A DNA stretch of 64,000 nucleotides from Dastarcus helophoroides (taxonomy: Eukaryota > Arthropoda > Insecta > Coleoptera > Bothrideridae). Shown one piece after another: positions 21,557-32,990 of this stretch. Location: assembly GCA_028583605.1 (NCBI GenBank), contig CM053327.1, positions 27,143,629 to 27,207,628 of the forward strand, in the 5' to 3' direction. The first letter of the stretch is position 1. Each line of letters starts with the position of its first letter. The position numbers were made by a program, and so were the translations under genes. The notes below the pieces were generated by a model. The model saw only the letters and a list, made by a program, of their open reading frames with translations, did not search any database and was not told where the DNA came from.

Positions 21557-22565
21557 TTCCACAAATTCATTAAATAGTTTTAGACGGTTCATGTGCCAAA
21601 TACCCTGCATATAAGAGTTAATTTCTAGTTTCAGATGAAGTTTCGCTACTATTTGAAATTTCGAGTCTTTTTTATTACATTCATTTTGGTTTAACTAACA
21701 GTTTAATCCTTTTTTCAAAATTCCGAGTTTAAAGTTGCAAAATTATCTCTTTTATAAAATCTTAACGTCCCTATTAAAATTCAGACATTGTTTTCTATGA
21801 TTTTGTATTTTTTCTCTAGTAATTCTATTTTTTCCAAAAACTCAAACCTTTTTGATTAAATTTTAGTTTTCTTTCTTTGGATCCTCATTATTTTTGTTTT
21901 AATTTTTCTCAACATTTTGACAAGTTTAAATCTGAAAATTCGAGAAAAGGTTTTTTTGAGAAATATTTTTGACTATCCTCGAAATGTTATCTATTTTCAG
22001 AAATTTGTTAGTTTTTGATTGTTATTTTTTCATTGTTCATAATATTCAGAGTTTAAACTTAAAAATTTTGTTTGACAAATGTAGTTTCTTAATGAAATGT
22101 CAACCGTTCTCAAAAATTGGACTTTTTAAAAAAGGACGAAATTTCGAGCCAAATTGGAGAAAAAGGGAATTTTGGAATTTTCCATATACCTAATTTTTCG
22201 GTTTTTATTAAATCTGGATATTTTTCTTCAAATTTCGGACTTAAACATGCTATTTTAGTTTTCTCTTAACATTTTAATTTTAATCAGGAAATATCGAGTT
22301 GCTAACAATTTTTGATTGAAGTTAGAATAAATGGTTACAATCTGGAGAGGGTTATTATAATTATCAAAAGTTTAGATCTTTAGAATAAAAAAATGAAAAT
22401 TGTAAGTTTAACTTCGGAATTCTGATTAGTAAATATCGAAGTTAATGTAGAGCAAAGACTCAAAAGCTTTAAATTAAAATGGCACATTGAGAGACAAACT
22501 GAAATTTTCGAGAAAAAATGAATTGTAGATCCACATTTTCCAAAAGAAAATTAAAATCCTAGCAT
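21557..22565. other. AT-rich degenerate repeat
   Basis: CGAAATTTCG-type repeat without genes; open frames here are short and unrecognised. Confidence 0.5.
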
Positions 22566-22579
22566 CAATGGTGCACTTT

Positions 22580-23224
22580 AGAAGGTCTATCACATGAGAA
22601 TGAAATTGATCTAATATGGATCAAAGGACATTCTGGGAAAGAAGAAAACGAAAGCGCTGACAAACTGTCGAGGAAGGGTTCGGAGGGACAATTCGTTGGA
22701 CCAGAACCAACCCATCCCCTGACGAGATCAACCGTAACATCCCTACTTAACGAAGAAATTTATCGTAAACACAATATGGCCATATGGGCATCAATAACAA
22801 CATGCCGACAAACTCACGCATTCATTAGAATGCCGTGCAGGGAAAAGGCAAAAATATGCCTACAACTTTCAAGGAATAACCTCAGGAAACTTGTAGTTTG
22901 TAAGGATTTGGACAGGTCACTGTCGATTAAACAAACACCTCCACAGAATGAGAATTAAAAACGTGTTGTAGGGGGTGTTTAGAAGAAGATGAGAGTGTCG
23001 AGCACGTGATGTGTCACTGCCCGGCACTAGCATCAACCAGAGGATGTTGCTGGGGGACTTCTGGCCTAGTGTGGCCAGTTTGAGAGAGGCGCATCCAAGG
23101 GACGTTCTTCAGTTTCTCAACAAGGTTGGGAGGCTGAATGAATGACCAAGGATATCTCAATCACGGGGATAGCACAATGGGTCCGGAAAGGGTGGCCTAA
23201 ACTTTAGGCAACCCACAACAAATC
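22580..23224 (+). mobile_element. 5'-truncated LINE with RNase H domain (I/R1/LOA-like)
   Basis: Encodes LEGLSHENEIDLIWIKGHSG and NESADKLSRKGSEG, the end of a LINE RNase H domain with its catalytic His and Asp. A linker (ICLQLSRNNLRKLV) and a zinc-knuckle segment (CLEEDESVEHVMCHCPAL) with frame shifts follow. Flanked by a 14-bp duplication CAATGGTGCACTTT (22566-22579 and 23225-23238). The RNase H places it in a different clade from the LINE at 8.4-11.6 kb. Confidence 0.75.
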
Positions 23225-23238
23225 CAATGGTGCACTTT

Positions 23239-24548
23239 CGAAAAAAAGACAAAATTGTCATCGTTTTAAATAACAATTAAAAAAAGAAAGTAAAAAAGAC
23301 CCCGCTTTAGCTAAAAAGTTTTAGAAATAAAAGAAAAATTTTAAGGAAAACTCTAGTTTCATAAAAAAATCGAGAAAAGGAACGACTTATAATTCGAAGA
23401 TTTCTAAAAAATAGTGAAATTCTGGAATCAAAATTTTAATAAATCCAAACGTTTATGGTGAAATTGTAAAGAATAAAAGTTTAAATTAGGAATTTTGGGA
23501 TACATTTGTTACTAATTAACCCCCACATATCAGCGTCGACGTAATGAACAGCTAAGCCAATAGTAGCTGAACAAGTCAACATTTAAAATTTATCTCGAAA
23601 TCCCCACCTTAATTTCAGTTTTCTATTTCTTCTCGAAATCCTGTCTTTTAAACACTTAATTTTTAGATCGCTATTTTAGTGAAACATTTTGAGAAAAATT
23701 CTGAATCTGAAATTATAATTTTATTCTAAAATTTCGACATTAATCTAAATTAAAAAAATGTATTCAATTTAACGCTTATTTGAACTCTCAGAACTCCATA
23801 CCTACCCTTTTTCTAAGTTTAAAATACCAATATTTTTAATGCTAGTAGTGAAGTAGATCGTTAACAATTTTATGTTTTATCTAGAAGTTTTAAAATTACC
23901 AGTTTTTACTTCACCACCAGAAAAAATATAAAATTTGTGAAGTTAGTTTTTCAAAAATTGAAATCGACTTCCCAAATTTTGACTTTTAAAAGTTGAAATT
24001 AAAGAAATATATATGTGGGGAAAGTTTGGTGGCATTTCTAATTAGTAGGATACAGTTTTGGGACATCTCTTAGAGACTCGGGATATGGAAGTTTTAACAA
24101 GTTAACATATGATTTAATATATTGCAGAATTATAAAAATGTAGACAAAAACAAACAATGGATGGACTAAATAAAGAATTTATTAACAAATCATTTAGTGA
24201 CATGAAAAAGTGAATAATAAATAAATATTGATATCATTGATGTTGCAACTTCAAATGCATTTAGGTGACAAACTTCCGTTGAAGTTACCACTGAGAAAAA
24301 AGTCAACAAAAGACCATTTGGAAAAAACTACCTAAATCTACAAAATGGACATTAGCTAGCTAAAAAATAAGTTTTTTACAGAAAATTTTCTATAATACAA
24401 TAGAATCATACAAGAGATTGACGTGAACACTGTTAGATACTAATGATAAAAAATTATCACAAGAGCATAGTATCTCATAAGTTACGAACATAAATTTCAA
24501 AATTGTCTTAGCTAAAAAGCTGAAAAATCAAATATTTTGAAAAGCCAT
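23239..24548. other. Intergenic DNA containing an Elongin-B exon fragment copy
   Basis: Mostly AT-rich repeat. 23521-23570 is a partial copy of an Elongin-B exon/intron boundary (separate entry). The Elongin-B 3'UTR probably occupies the right part. Confidence 0.5.
23521..23570 (-). pseudogene. Fragment duplicated from Elongin-B exon 3 and its intron
   Basis: About 50 bp matching 24712-24764 at roughly 80-85 percent, including exon sequence for TIGLAV (GCTAAGCCAATAGTAGCTG on +) and the adjoining intron (CATATATCAGCG). The donor site is destroyed (CTTACC became CGTAAT). Intron sequence is retained, so this is a DNA-level copy, not a retrocopy. Confidence 0.7.
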
Positions 24549-25142
24549 TTATGATGATTGCTCCTGGCCGTTGCTTTCTTGCGATTTCATCACATCAGGC
24601 AAATCTGGTGGTGCCGAATACGGAGTCAATTCTAACTGTTCGAAGTCTTCATCATCATAATCCTCACTAAATATAAATAATAATAATAAATAAATTGTTA
24701 ATACTTAACCTCCATATATCAGCGTTAACTTACCGAACGGCTAAGCCAATAGTAGCTGGACTTTGAGCTTTAGCCGTGTTGGAGTTCAAGCTGTAATCAG
24801 AGAGTAGCTTAGCATCTTCCATTATGGTATTATCTTTCGTGTATAGTCGTTGGCAATGGGGAGGAACTTTGATAATCCCTAAAACTGAAAGTTAGACCCA
24901 AACATCACAATATGCCGCATTTATTTACCTTCGATAATTTTTTTCAGCTCTAAGACACTTGTTGAATCCTTGGCATCAGTAAATATAGTTAATTTTTTAC
25001 GACGAATCATCAAAAAAACGTCCTAAAATTTATTAATGTGGTTATTCTTAGAATTAGTAATGCGATATAGGTTAAAACGTATTGTAAATAAGTTTCGAAT
25101 TTTGAGCATTTTGAATCGAGAAAGACCAAAATCACTTACCAT
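24549..25142 (-). CDS. EloB: Elongin-B (transcription elongation factor B subunit 2)
   Basis: Four coding exons: 25140-25142 (only the ATG), 24929-25022, 24734-24878 and 24549-24666, total 360 nt, 119 aa, frame consistent across all GT..AG junctions. Residues 2-81 form the ubiquitin-like domain ([54 protein letters not shown]). The C-terminal tail [19 protein letters not shown] closely matches the family tail. Human Elongin-B is 118 aa. It pairs with Elongin-C in SIII elongation factor and in VHL/SOCS-box cullin ubiquitin ligases. The start exon carries only the initiator codon, followed at once by GTAAGTG. Confidence 0.95.
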
Positions 25143-28100
25143 CTTGAGTGTATAAAAGATTTAGAACGGAGAAGATGGATTTGTTTTTAAAATATTCATT
25201 AAATTTTCTAATATAAACACGCCTAATAATCACAACAGTCATACGGCATCATAGAAGTTTGACAAAGTCCCAATGCTGCCAATCGTACCACACAATTTCC
25301 TTAGCAAAGTTGCCAAAGTTCCTCAATTTTGACCACAATGGCTGATTCGTTAAATACATATACTTATTAATAAGTATATGGTTAAATAACTTACAATTAG
25401 ATAATATAGCAAATAAACAATCAACGCCACAATACTCCCTGCCCTTGACTGACTCCTATGACATGTGGTAAATGAGGGGATGTTCACATGAAAAAGTCGG
25501 TCAACTGTGCTATGCTTTTTTGTAGAAAGAAATTTTAGAAAAAAAAAATAATTTACAAGTTTAAATTTGAAATTTAAAAAAATTAAATAATACTTTTGAC
25601 TTTTTTAAAAAGTCCCAAGTTTTTAGGAGAAATTTCCGAAAAAAGATTAATTAGAAATTCGAGTGCAAGGCCAATATTTCCAAATAAAAGGAAAAACTGA
25701 CCATTTTTTCCCGCAAATATCCTCCCCTTTGACCGATGCAACGAAGAGAAAATATTTTGCCGAGAAGATTGTTTCACAAATTTAGAAAATTTTATCAAAA
25801 TTTCGAAAGAAAAGTCCAAATTCCGACGTTTATATCGAGAAGAAAGAAAGAATAAGTAGAAGTTTCGAGATAAAATTCGTATTTAAGGTACTATTTTCAG
25901 TTTTAGAATTTGTCTTACCGTTAAGACTTTAATGAAATTTGGCATATTGGTAGATTATAGTGTGATAATAATCCGGTTAAGTTTTTGAAGACAGAGAACC
26001 AATAAAAAGTTATTGATATTTGAAACTTCAGTGTTTTGACAGTGAACCTTATGAGAAACCAGAGATTTTATCATATTTTGTAAAATGTACCGTTCAGATG
26101 TCAATGAAAAAAGAAAAACATGATGGAAAATAACATATAAAACATTTTAGACACTTGGAATTACAGCTTTAGAAAGTGTGATAGAAGTAAATTGGGAATA
26201 AATTTCAAAAAATTATTTTTTATCGTAGTTTTCTCGTAATTTATTAGATGTGGCAACGTGGTTTATATGAGAACAATAAAACGACCATCGACGACGCTTC
26301 ATCGAATGAATCACCACATCCGTTTTAAGGTTATGTGACAAACTTCTCAAGATTGCCCGTTATTTAATTTGCCAATCCAATCTGCTGTAGCTTGTTCTTG
26401 AAAGTTTTTTTAAGTAATTCTTTTATTTTTTCAATAAAATGTATCTTTATTGTCACAAAATGATTTTGAAGATGATATTGTTTGGTCACAGAAATTCATT
26501 TGTGTTTTATTTGATCGCGATGTTGTCTTTTCTAAATACTACGTTAATCAAACGAGACAATGGATACTTTTGATGTGGTTTTGACTCTAGCAGTATCGAC
26601 AGTACCTCCTTAAGAAAATATCGAAATTTTGAAGAAAAAGTCGAAATCTCTAAATTCGTTTCAAACTTGAAATCTTGACTAATTTTAAAACTTTCAAAGA
26701 AGTCTAAAATTTCAGATTGAAACCGAAATTTCCACTTCAGACTCGAAATTTTGAGATTAACATCTAAATCTCTTTAATGTAACATTAACTAGGCATTGAA
26801 AATGTTTTTCACAGTTACATCCACAAAACATATATATTAAGAAGGATAGGTAGCATTTAAAGCGAGAACAACTAACTGACAGATTCGTCTGGCAGGCGGC
26901 GCCAAATTCAAATTTAATTTTCAATTAGTAAATTTCTTATTATAGTTTAAAATATCTGGTAAATTTTATTTTTGCATGATAAATATTACAAAACTGCGTT
27001 TAATGTTATTTAAAATGCAAAAATAAAACATCAGCTATTTTAACTACAATGGGCAAGTTCGGTTTTATGTAACATAAATTACATGATAAAAGGTATAATA
27101 CAAAAATGGGGTAGAAAATGTTTTATTAGTTCACATTTACAAATAAAACAACAATTTATCTATTTTTTTAACAAAAATATAATACTTTTAATTTAATTAG
27201 TATACTAACTAAAATCTATCTTTATAAATTCATACCTATTAAATAAAACCTAGGCTTCTAATCACTAGAAAGTTTCTTCTTTTGGGTTGTAGTTTGTAGT
27301 ACTCCCAAGAATAAAGCATGAAAAAGTAAAACCAAAACAATTAGAAAGTTTGGCACAAGAAAATTATTTAGTTTGCAAGACTACTTCTACAAATATTATG
27401 CCAGTGACGCAAACAAAATTAGGTTGAAATTTTTATAGGATTAATTCCAAAACCAAACAATAGACACTTTAACCATTAACTGCTAAATCAAGTAAATATA
27501 GACAATGTCTGGTGAATATTACAAAATTACATGTGTTTGGAAAACCAGGTCATATACTAAATTATTACCGAATAAATATTTACTACAAAAACTACTTACC
27601 GTCAAATTATTGTTTACATCAAATGAAACCGCCATTACATCCTTCTTCGTATATGGCTTAAACAAACAAATGGCTCAATGTTGCCAAAAGACCGAAAAAT
27701 AAATCGCTCACATCACCTCATATTTACTTGCCAAATCTGTCCAAGATGTTGAAAATCTTCCAAGTGCCAGATCTACACGGGTACATGACAACACTGTATA
27801 ATTCAAATGTCAATTGTCAGGCCAGTTCAGGTAGCCAACACAAAATATTTGTAGCTAACCAACATTGAATATGAAAAAACACTTAATCTGACCAAGAACT
27901 AGCGCCACCACCCTGTCTGGCGAACTAAAGTTCCTGTTTCCCCCCCCCGCTGCTGCTGCCTGCACCACCATGGTTACACCTTTATAGGCTATGGTAATGA
28001 AACCAGTAGTTCATAGTCGCTGTAGATTAAATAGCTTCAATGTTCTATGATGTGAAAAGATTCTATGAAAGTGTATGCTCCTTAATTTTGCAAACTGTCG

Positions 28101-28189
28101 ATGGTTTGAATGACAGCGACAGGTCACTTTACATGTGCTTTGCCAAATAAACAACCTTATTTTCCTTTTCCGGAAAATAAATTACCAAA
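25143..28189. other. Intergenic DNA between Elongin-B and LLPH
   Basis: Includes the Elongin-B upstream region, a perfect 24-bp palindrome (25357-25380), bulk repeat (25500-26800) and less repetitive DNA (26800-28180) with a C-run at 27942. On the minus strand 27635-27600 reads ATG plus 11 codons (MAVSFDVNNNLT) followed by GTAAGT, but no convincing second exon was found. Nothing else supported. Confidence 0.4.
25357..25380. repeat. Perfect 24-bp palindrome
   Basis: CATATACTTATT is followed directly by its reverse complement, with no spacer. Confidence 0.8.
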
Positions 28190-28570
28190 ATGGCAAAGAG
28201 TCTCCGCAGCAAATGGAAGAGGAAATGCAGAGCGGTCAAAAGAGTGCGCTACGGGCAAAAAGAGCATGATAGGCTGCTCAAGACTTTGGGTTTGAATAAA
28301 AATGGGGAAAAGACCACTGAACCCTCTGAAATGGACGTCGTTGATATAGCCAAAGTGAAAACAGTTGCGGAAATAAAGAAGAACAAGGTTGAGGACAAAA
28401 ACAGTAAAACTGATAAAGAAGTAGAGGAGATGGCGGTAGACGATGGAGGTAAATTTAATCCCAAAACTTTAAGAAATGAACATGGTGCGTATCCCATTTG
28501 GCTGCACCCTAGAAAGATTCCGAAGAAAAATAAAAAGGAGAAGAAGCGCCTAAAAAAGAAGAAGCATTAA
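28190..28570 (+). CDS. LLPH: LLP homologue (LAPS18-like) nucleolar/chromatin protein
   Basis: Intronless 126-aa frame. The N-terminus MAKSLRSKWKRKCRAVKR is the diagnostic block of the LLPH/LAPS18 family. The centre is acidic, then NEHGAYPIWLHPRK matches the conserved HGQYPIW motif, and the end is a lysine-rich tail likely to act as a nuclear/nucleolar signal. Length is close to human LLPH (129 aa). Relatives are small nuclear proteins, first described as LAPS18 in Aplysia neurons and linked to ribosome assembly. AATAAA at 28685-28690 gives a 3'UTR of about 130 nt. The start is the first ATG, in good context (AAAATGG). Confidence 0.92.
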   Translation: MAKSLRSKWKRKCRAVKRVRYGQKEHDRLLKTLGLNKNGEKTTEPSEMDVVDIAKVKTVAEIKKNKVEDKNSKTDKEVEEMAVDDGGKFNPKTLRNEHGAYPIWLHPRKIPKKNKKEKKRLKKKKH

Positions 28571-31500
28571 ACACTTGTTAGGTGCAGATAGCTATTTTAT
28601 TTTCTAATATACGATGTAAATATGTCTCAAGTTTACTACCTTGGAAAATGTTAAATTTGTTAATTGTAACAAATGATTTCTAATAATAAAAAGTAGTGTA
28701 ATAACTCAATTATTCATATAGTCGAAGTGTAATAAGCCTGAAATACCTTTAGAAGTTGTAACGTTGGATTTCAGTATTTATCTTGTCTTATGGGGCCATG
28801 AAATGCTTTTTGCATGTGAATGCAAGACAGTCGGCAGCAGTAACGTGCCTACAGTTGAGGTGATGCCCTTTATGTTATTGCCTTAAATATCAGAAGTTGT
28901 TAATAACCACTTTTGATCGACTTAGAAATTGTGGCAAATTAAGGACCCTGCCAGGTGGAAGTAAATTTTTGGATGAGACTGTCCAGCACATGTTTAAAAA
29001 ATAAATTATCTAATAGTTGGTTTGATTAGGAGCTGAAAATAATTTTATAGAATCAAAAGTAAATTTTCTAAAAATAAGTCAGAAATGTTAAAAAGTTCAT
29101 TAAAAAAAAATTCAATTCGATCTTCGAAAAGAGAAAAAGATTAAATGTGCACTTTCTTTTCAAAATGTAGCGCAATTTCTAGAAAACGTTTAAATTCTGA
29201 GTTGGTAGAAGAAGTTTCAAAAAGATTCCACACCATAAATTATATTAGAAAAAATACCAGGCAAATGGGGGGGCTAATAAAAACAACTAGTCCATGTATA
29301 ATTATATTCTATTTTACATAAATATTTTGTTAAAGAACACCTAATAATAAGTAAACTTATATTTAAAAACCATTGTCCAATACCTTAAGCACTACCAAAG
29401 TATAAAAATCATTGAGATCTTGTCAAAATTATGAGAAAAATTTAGATATTAAGTACCTAACGCAACTTTTTTTTCTGTTAAATTTTAGGAAATGTTACCC
29501 AAAAAGTTTGAAAAATCTACGCTCAGTAAGAACTACTAATTTTAAAGCGAAATTAATTACAAAACATCAATAGGCAGCAAAATAATTTCCCTCTACATCT
29601 ACTGGCGAAAATTAAAATAAAATATACATGCATCAAGTTCCAAGTGCGGCTGAAATATAACCGAAAATTTTGGGACTATTCTGCGGAACTATGACTAGTA
29701 TAAAACAGTTTTATAAAAAGTATTGCACTTTTTAAGTTTTGTGGTTTTGCTTACATTGCTAAATTAGCTAAATAAACAATCAATAAGGACGTTCCTGAGA
29801 GAATTTTTTTTAATTACCGCTTAAAAAATACTGAAATCTCTGGACACATTTTCCTGGAGTGGATGACGTTCCCCTTTTCTCCAAAATTTCCGGTCTGAGT
29901 TTTGTCAATAATTTAATACACAGTTAAAGACTTACAAAATAATTTAGGGTACATTTTGAGTACATTAAGGGATCATCTTCATACATTAGCGCGCATTGCA
30001 CATGATTTTAACTACCGAAGGTATTGCTGCATAATCACTTTAAAATTAACAAGAATCGAATTCCGGGGTTGTACAAAAATATACAAAAAAAAAGTTGTAG
30101 TGCTGGAACACATAATTTAAAGGTATTCTACGGAGGTGTCGACTTCACAAATGAAAACTCAGAAACATTCAGCGTTTATCGAGGATAAAACGCACTAAAT
30201 TTGTATTTGTAATTCACTAGTATTTTCGTTAAGGAAATTTAATTATATTGGAAAAAAATATGACATCTGGGAATTTTTGATCAAATTCAGGGCTTCAAAC
30301 CACCATTTTCTGACAAAAATAACGGTTTTTTCTGGTTTTCGGTTCAGTTCTGGCTGATTCATTTTCTTGATTTTTCTTGAACTTTGAATTAAGATCAAAT
30401 TAAAAAAATAAATAAAAATAAAAAAGACCAAAAAATATAAAATCAAAAATTTTAAATCGAGATTTTGAAGAAATGATCAAAATTTCGAAAAAATACTTCA
30501 GAATATACAAGAATTTTCAAAATTTATACCTTAATTTAGAATTATTGACCTTAGACCCAAATATTCGATTTTTTTTCTGGAAATGTTGCTGAAAACCCTA
30601 AACTTTTGAGAATCGATTTCTGACAAAAGTTCAAGGAGCAAATGGCCGAGCAATTAATATTTAAAAAACACAATTTTGACTTCAAAATTCTAAACAATTT
30701 GGAAAAAGTAACGCAATATTGAGACTAAAGTCGATATCTTCAGAAAAAAATCGAAGTTCAGAATAATAATTACTATTTTAGCGTAAACAAAATCGTTGGA
30801 AGTTTAAATTAGACATTTTCTGAGATGTCACCATTTAAAGTTTATTCTAAAATTCGAAATAGAGAAAATTTTGAGAAAAAAAATCATAACTTGGAATTTG
30901 AGGAAGTTTAGGAAATCGGCAGCGTAAAAAATCATTAGAATTTAAATTTGGAATTTCGAAAAGAAATTGAAACACTAAAAATCAAAGTGGAATTTGAAAA
31001 AAAAAATTGATGAAAGATCGAAAATTTGACTAATAACTTCAAAAAAGAGAGAAAAAGAAAGGAAAATCTAAGTTTAAGGAAAAAAATAAATTTGGAGTTT
31101 TCTAAAAAAAGTTAAAATTTCGAGAAAAACTAGAATTTGCAAATAAAATTGTAAGGAAAGCAGAGTTTCTCTAGTCTTCATGAAAAATACGCTACTGCTT
31201 TATTCCAAAGTTAAAACAGAGGATCTTTTATTTTAAACTCCAAATCAGCTGTTTCCCTCATAGATTCTTAAAACTTTTTTTTTTCAAAATATTCCGCACT
31301 GTTCGCAATTTGATAATGATTTGATATCGGTATCACATATTTTCTACTTTCGAATACAAATTCAATGCAGATTATTCCCAAAGGGAATGAAATAATTTCA
31401 TAGCCATATCCAAAACTGAAACCGATATAATATTCATAATATATCCGTATCATTATCCAGATCTGAAATATTATATCCTTAATAACCCTAGCGCAAACCC

Positions 31501-32990
31501 GGCTCTTTCGACTAACATCCATTCTAACTTAATTTATAATTAAAGATATAATAATTAAAACTTTTAACTGTGTTTCTAAAAATTTCATAATAAGTTAATA
31601 AAAAAGAAACGCAGTTGTTAAAGCTATAAAAACTGGAAGCCAATCGAAAGAAATATTGCAGTCACTTTGCAACCGATATGCGCAAACACTGAAGCATTTC
31701 TGTGCTTTCAAACGATACATTTTATTTGGATCAACGCATTAGATCATAAAAAGTATTACACTGCTGATCATTTTATTGACACAAAACATACAGGTGCTCA
31801 CAACCAATTAAAAAGTTCATTTTACAATAAAATAAAATAAAATGTAAAGATCAAATAATCAATCACATACTATCACTTTATAAAATTATTGAAAGGTAAT
31901 AATAAAATTGCTACAACTAAATTAAATAGTGTATAATTCACTATATTGGTATATTTAAAATTACTTCAGAACTATTAGAATGCGACCATAATACGAACGA
32001 ATTTGCTGTGTATGATAAGTTTTAGAAGCTTCTTTAGAAAAAACTAATTCTCATAGCTCTGACTTATTCTTATTATTAAATGATAAAAGAAAAATTGTAC
32101 ATTATGTCCATCAACACTAAATATTAATAATTAAAAATCACAGTGATTTTATGAAATTAAAATGGATGGTCCTTTGAAAATTATTCGAGACCAACTGTCT
32201 TTCAAGTAACTACTGTTACGTATATCAGCTGCGTGTTGAAATCAATAGATGGCGTCAGGTACCCATTTTACTAATATTACACAATATGAAGATGACGTGT
32301 TTTTGGAACCAGACGAACCGATGTAGCTTTTTTTGGTTGGTTTTTGTGTTTCGCTTCGCCCGGCAAGGTACAGAGAATGCAAAGGCGACAATGGTTAGTT
32401 GCTAGTCTCAACTTGTTGCTACCTGCATTATTAAGACAGAGAGAAGAATATAAGCATTCAAATATAGGCTGACAGGTCAAAACGCCAGATCAAAGTCTGA
32501 CTAAATTACTAAATATTGTGGTGTGATATCATTGAAATATTTTATTTTAAAGATTTTTTAAAAGAAATTTTCGCTTAGCGCTGTTTTACATAAGCATTAA
32601 AGACATATTTTAAATTTAGAAGTTTTCTATATTCAAAATAATTTGAAATTGTAAAATTATTTTGATTAACTCATCGTCATTACTTAAATTTATTAAAATA
32701 TTTTTTTAGATTTCACAACTTCGTGATTTTTTTAAAATAAAATACAAATTATTAAAATACAGAAAATAAAATATAATAAGTAATATAATAATAATTCATA
32801 GTTCTTGCTGTTTTCAGCATATTTCGAATTTTAATTTTTTAATTTTCAAAAAATTTAAAATTTTGGGTCAGAAATAAAATATTTTTATTGGAACTATTCT
32901 AAAATATAGATAAACACTCTTTTTTTCATTATGGCTACCTACAATCTCCAAATGCTGAAGTTCAATAGCCACAATTTGAGCCTCCCTCAC
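28571..32990. other. Intergenic DNA
   Basis: LLPH 3'UTR, then AT-rich repeat. 30288-30393 carries a decayed hAT-like terminus (CAGGGCTTCAAACC). 31300-31500 is rich in GATAT/ATATCC strings, perhaps subterminal transposon repeat. The CNOT6 3'UTR lies at the right; AATAAA on the minus strand at 32889-32884. No further gene recognised. Confidence 0.4.
30288..30393 (+). repeat. Decayed hAT-like terminus
   Basis: CAGGGCTTCAAACC start and CGGTTTTTTCTGG/CGGTTC sub-repeats as at 20227. ATCAAATT is present on both sides (30280-30287, 30394-30401), but the right side lacks a CCCTG end, so the duplication may be chance. Confidence 0.35.

Noticed and set aside
28249..28497. Minus-strand 82-aa frame
   Set aside because: Antisense shadow of LLPH; serine/leucine-rich because the sense strand is lysine/glutamate-rich.
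30280..30401. ATCAAATT on both sides of a hAT-like terminus as a target duplication
   Set aside because: The right side lacks a CCCTG end and the 8-mer is AT-rich; chance cannot be excluded.
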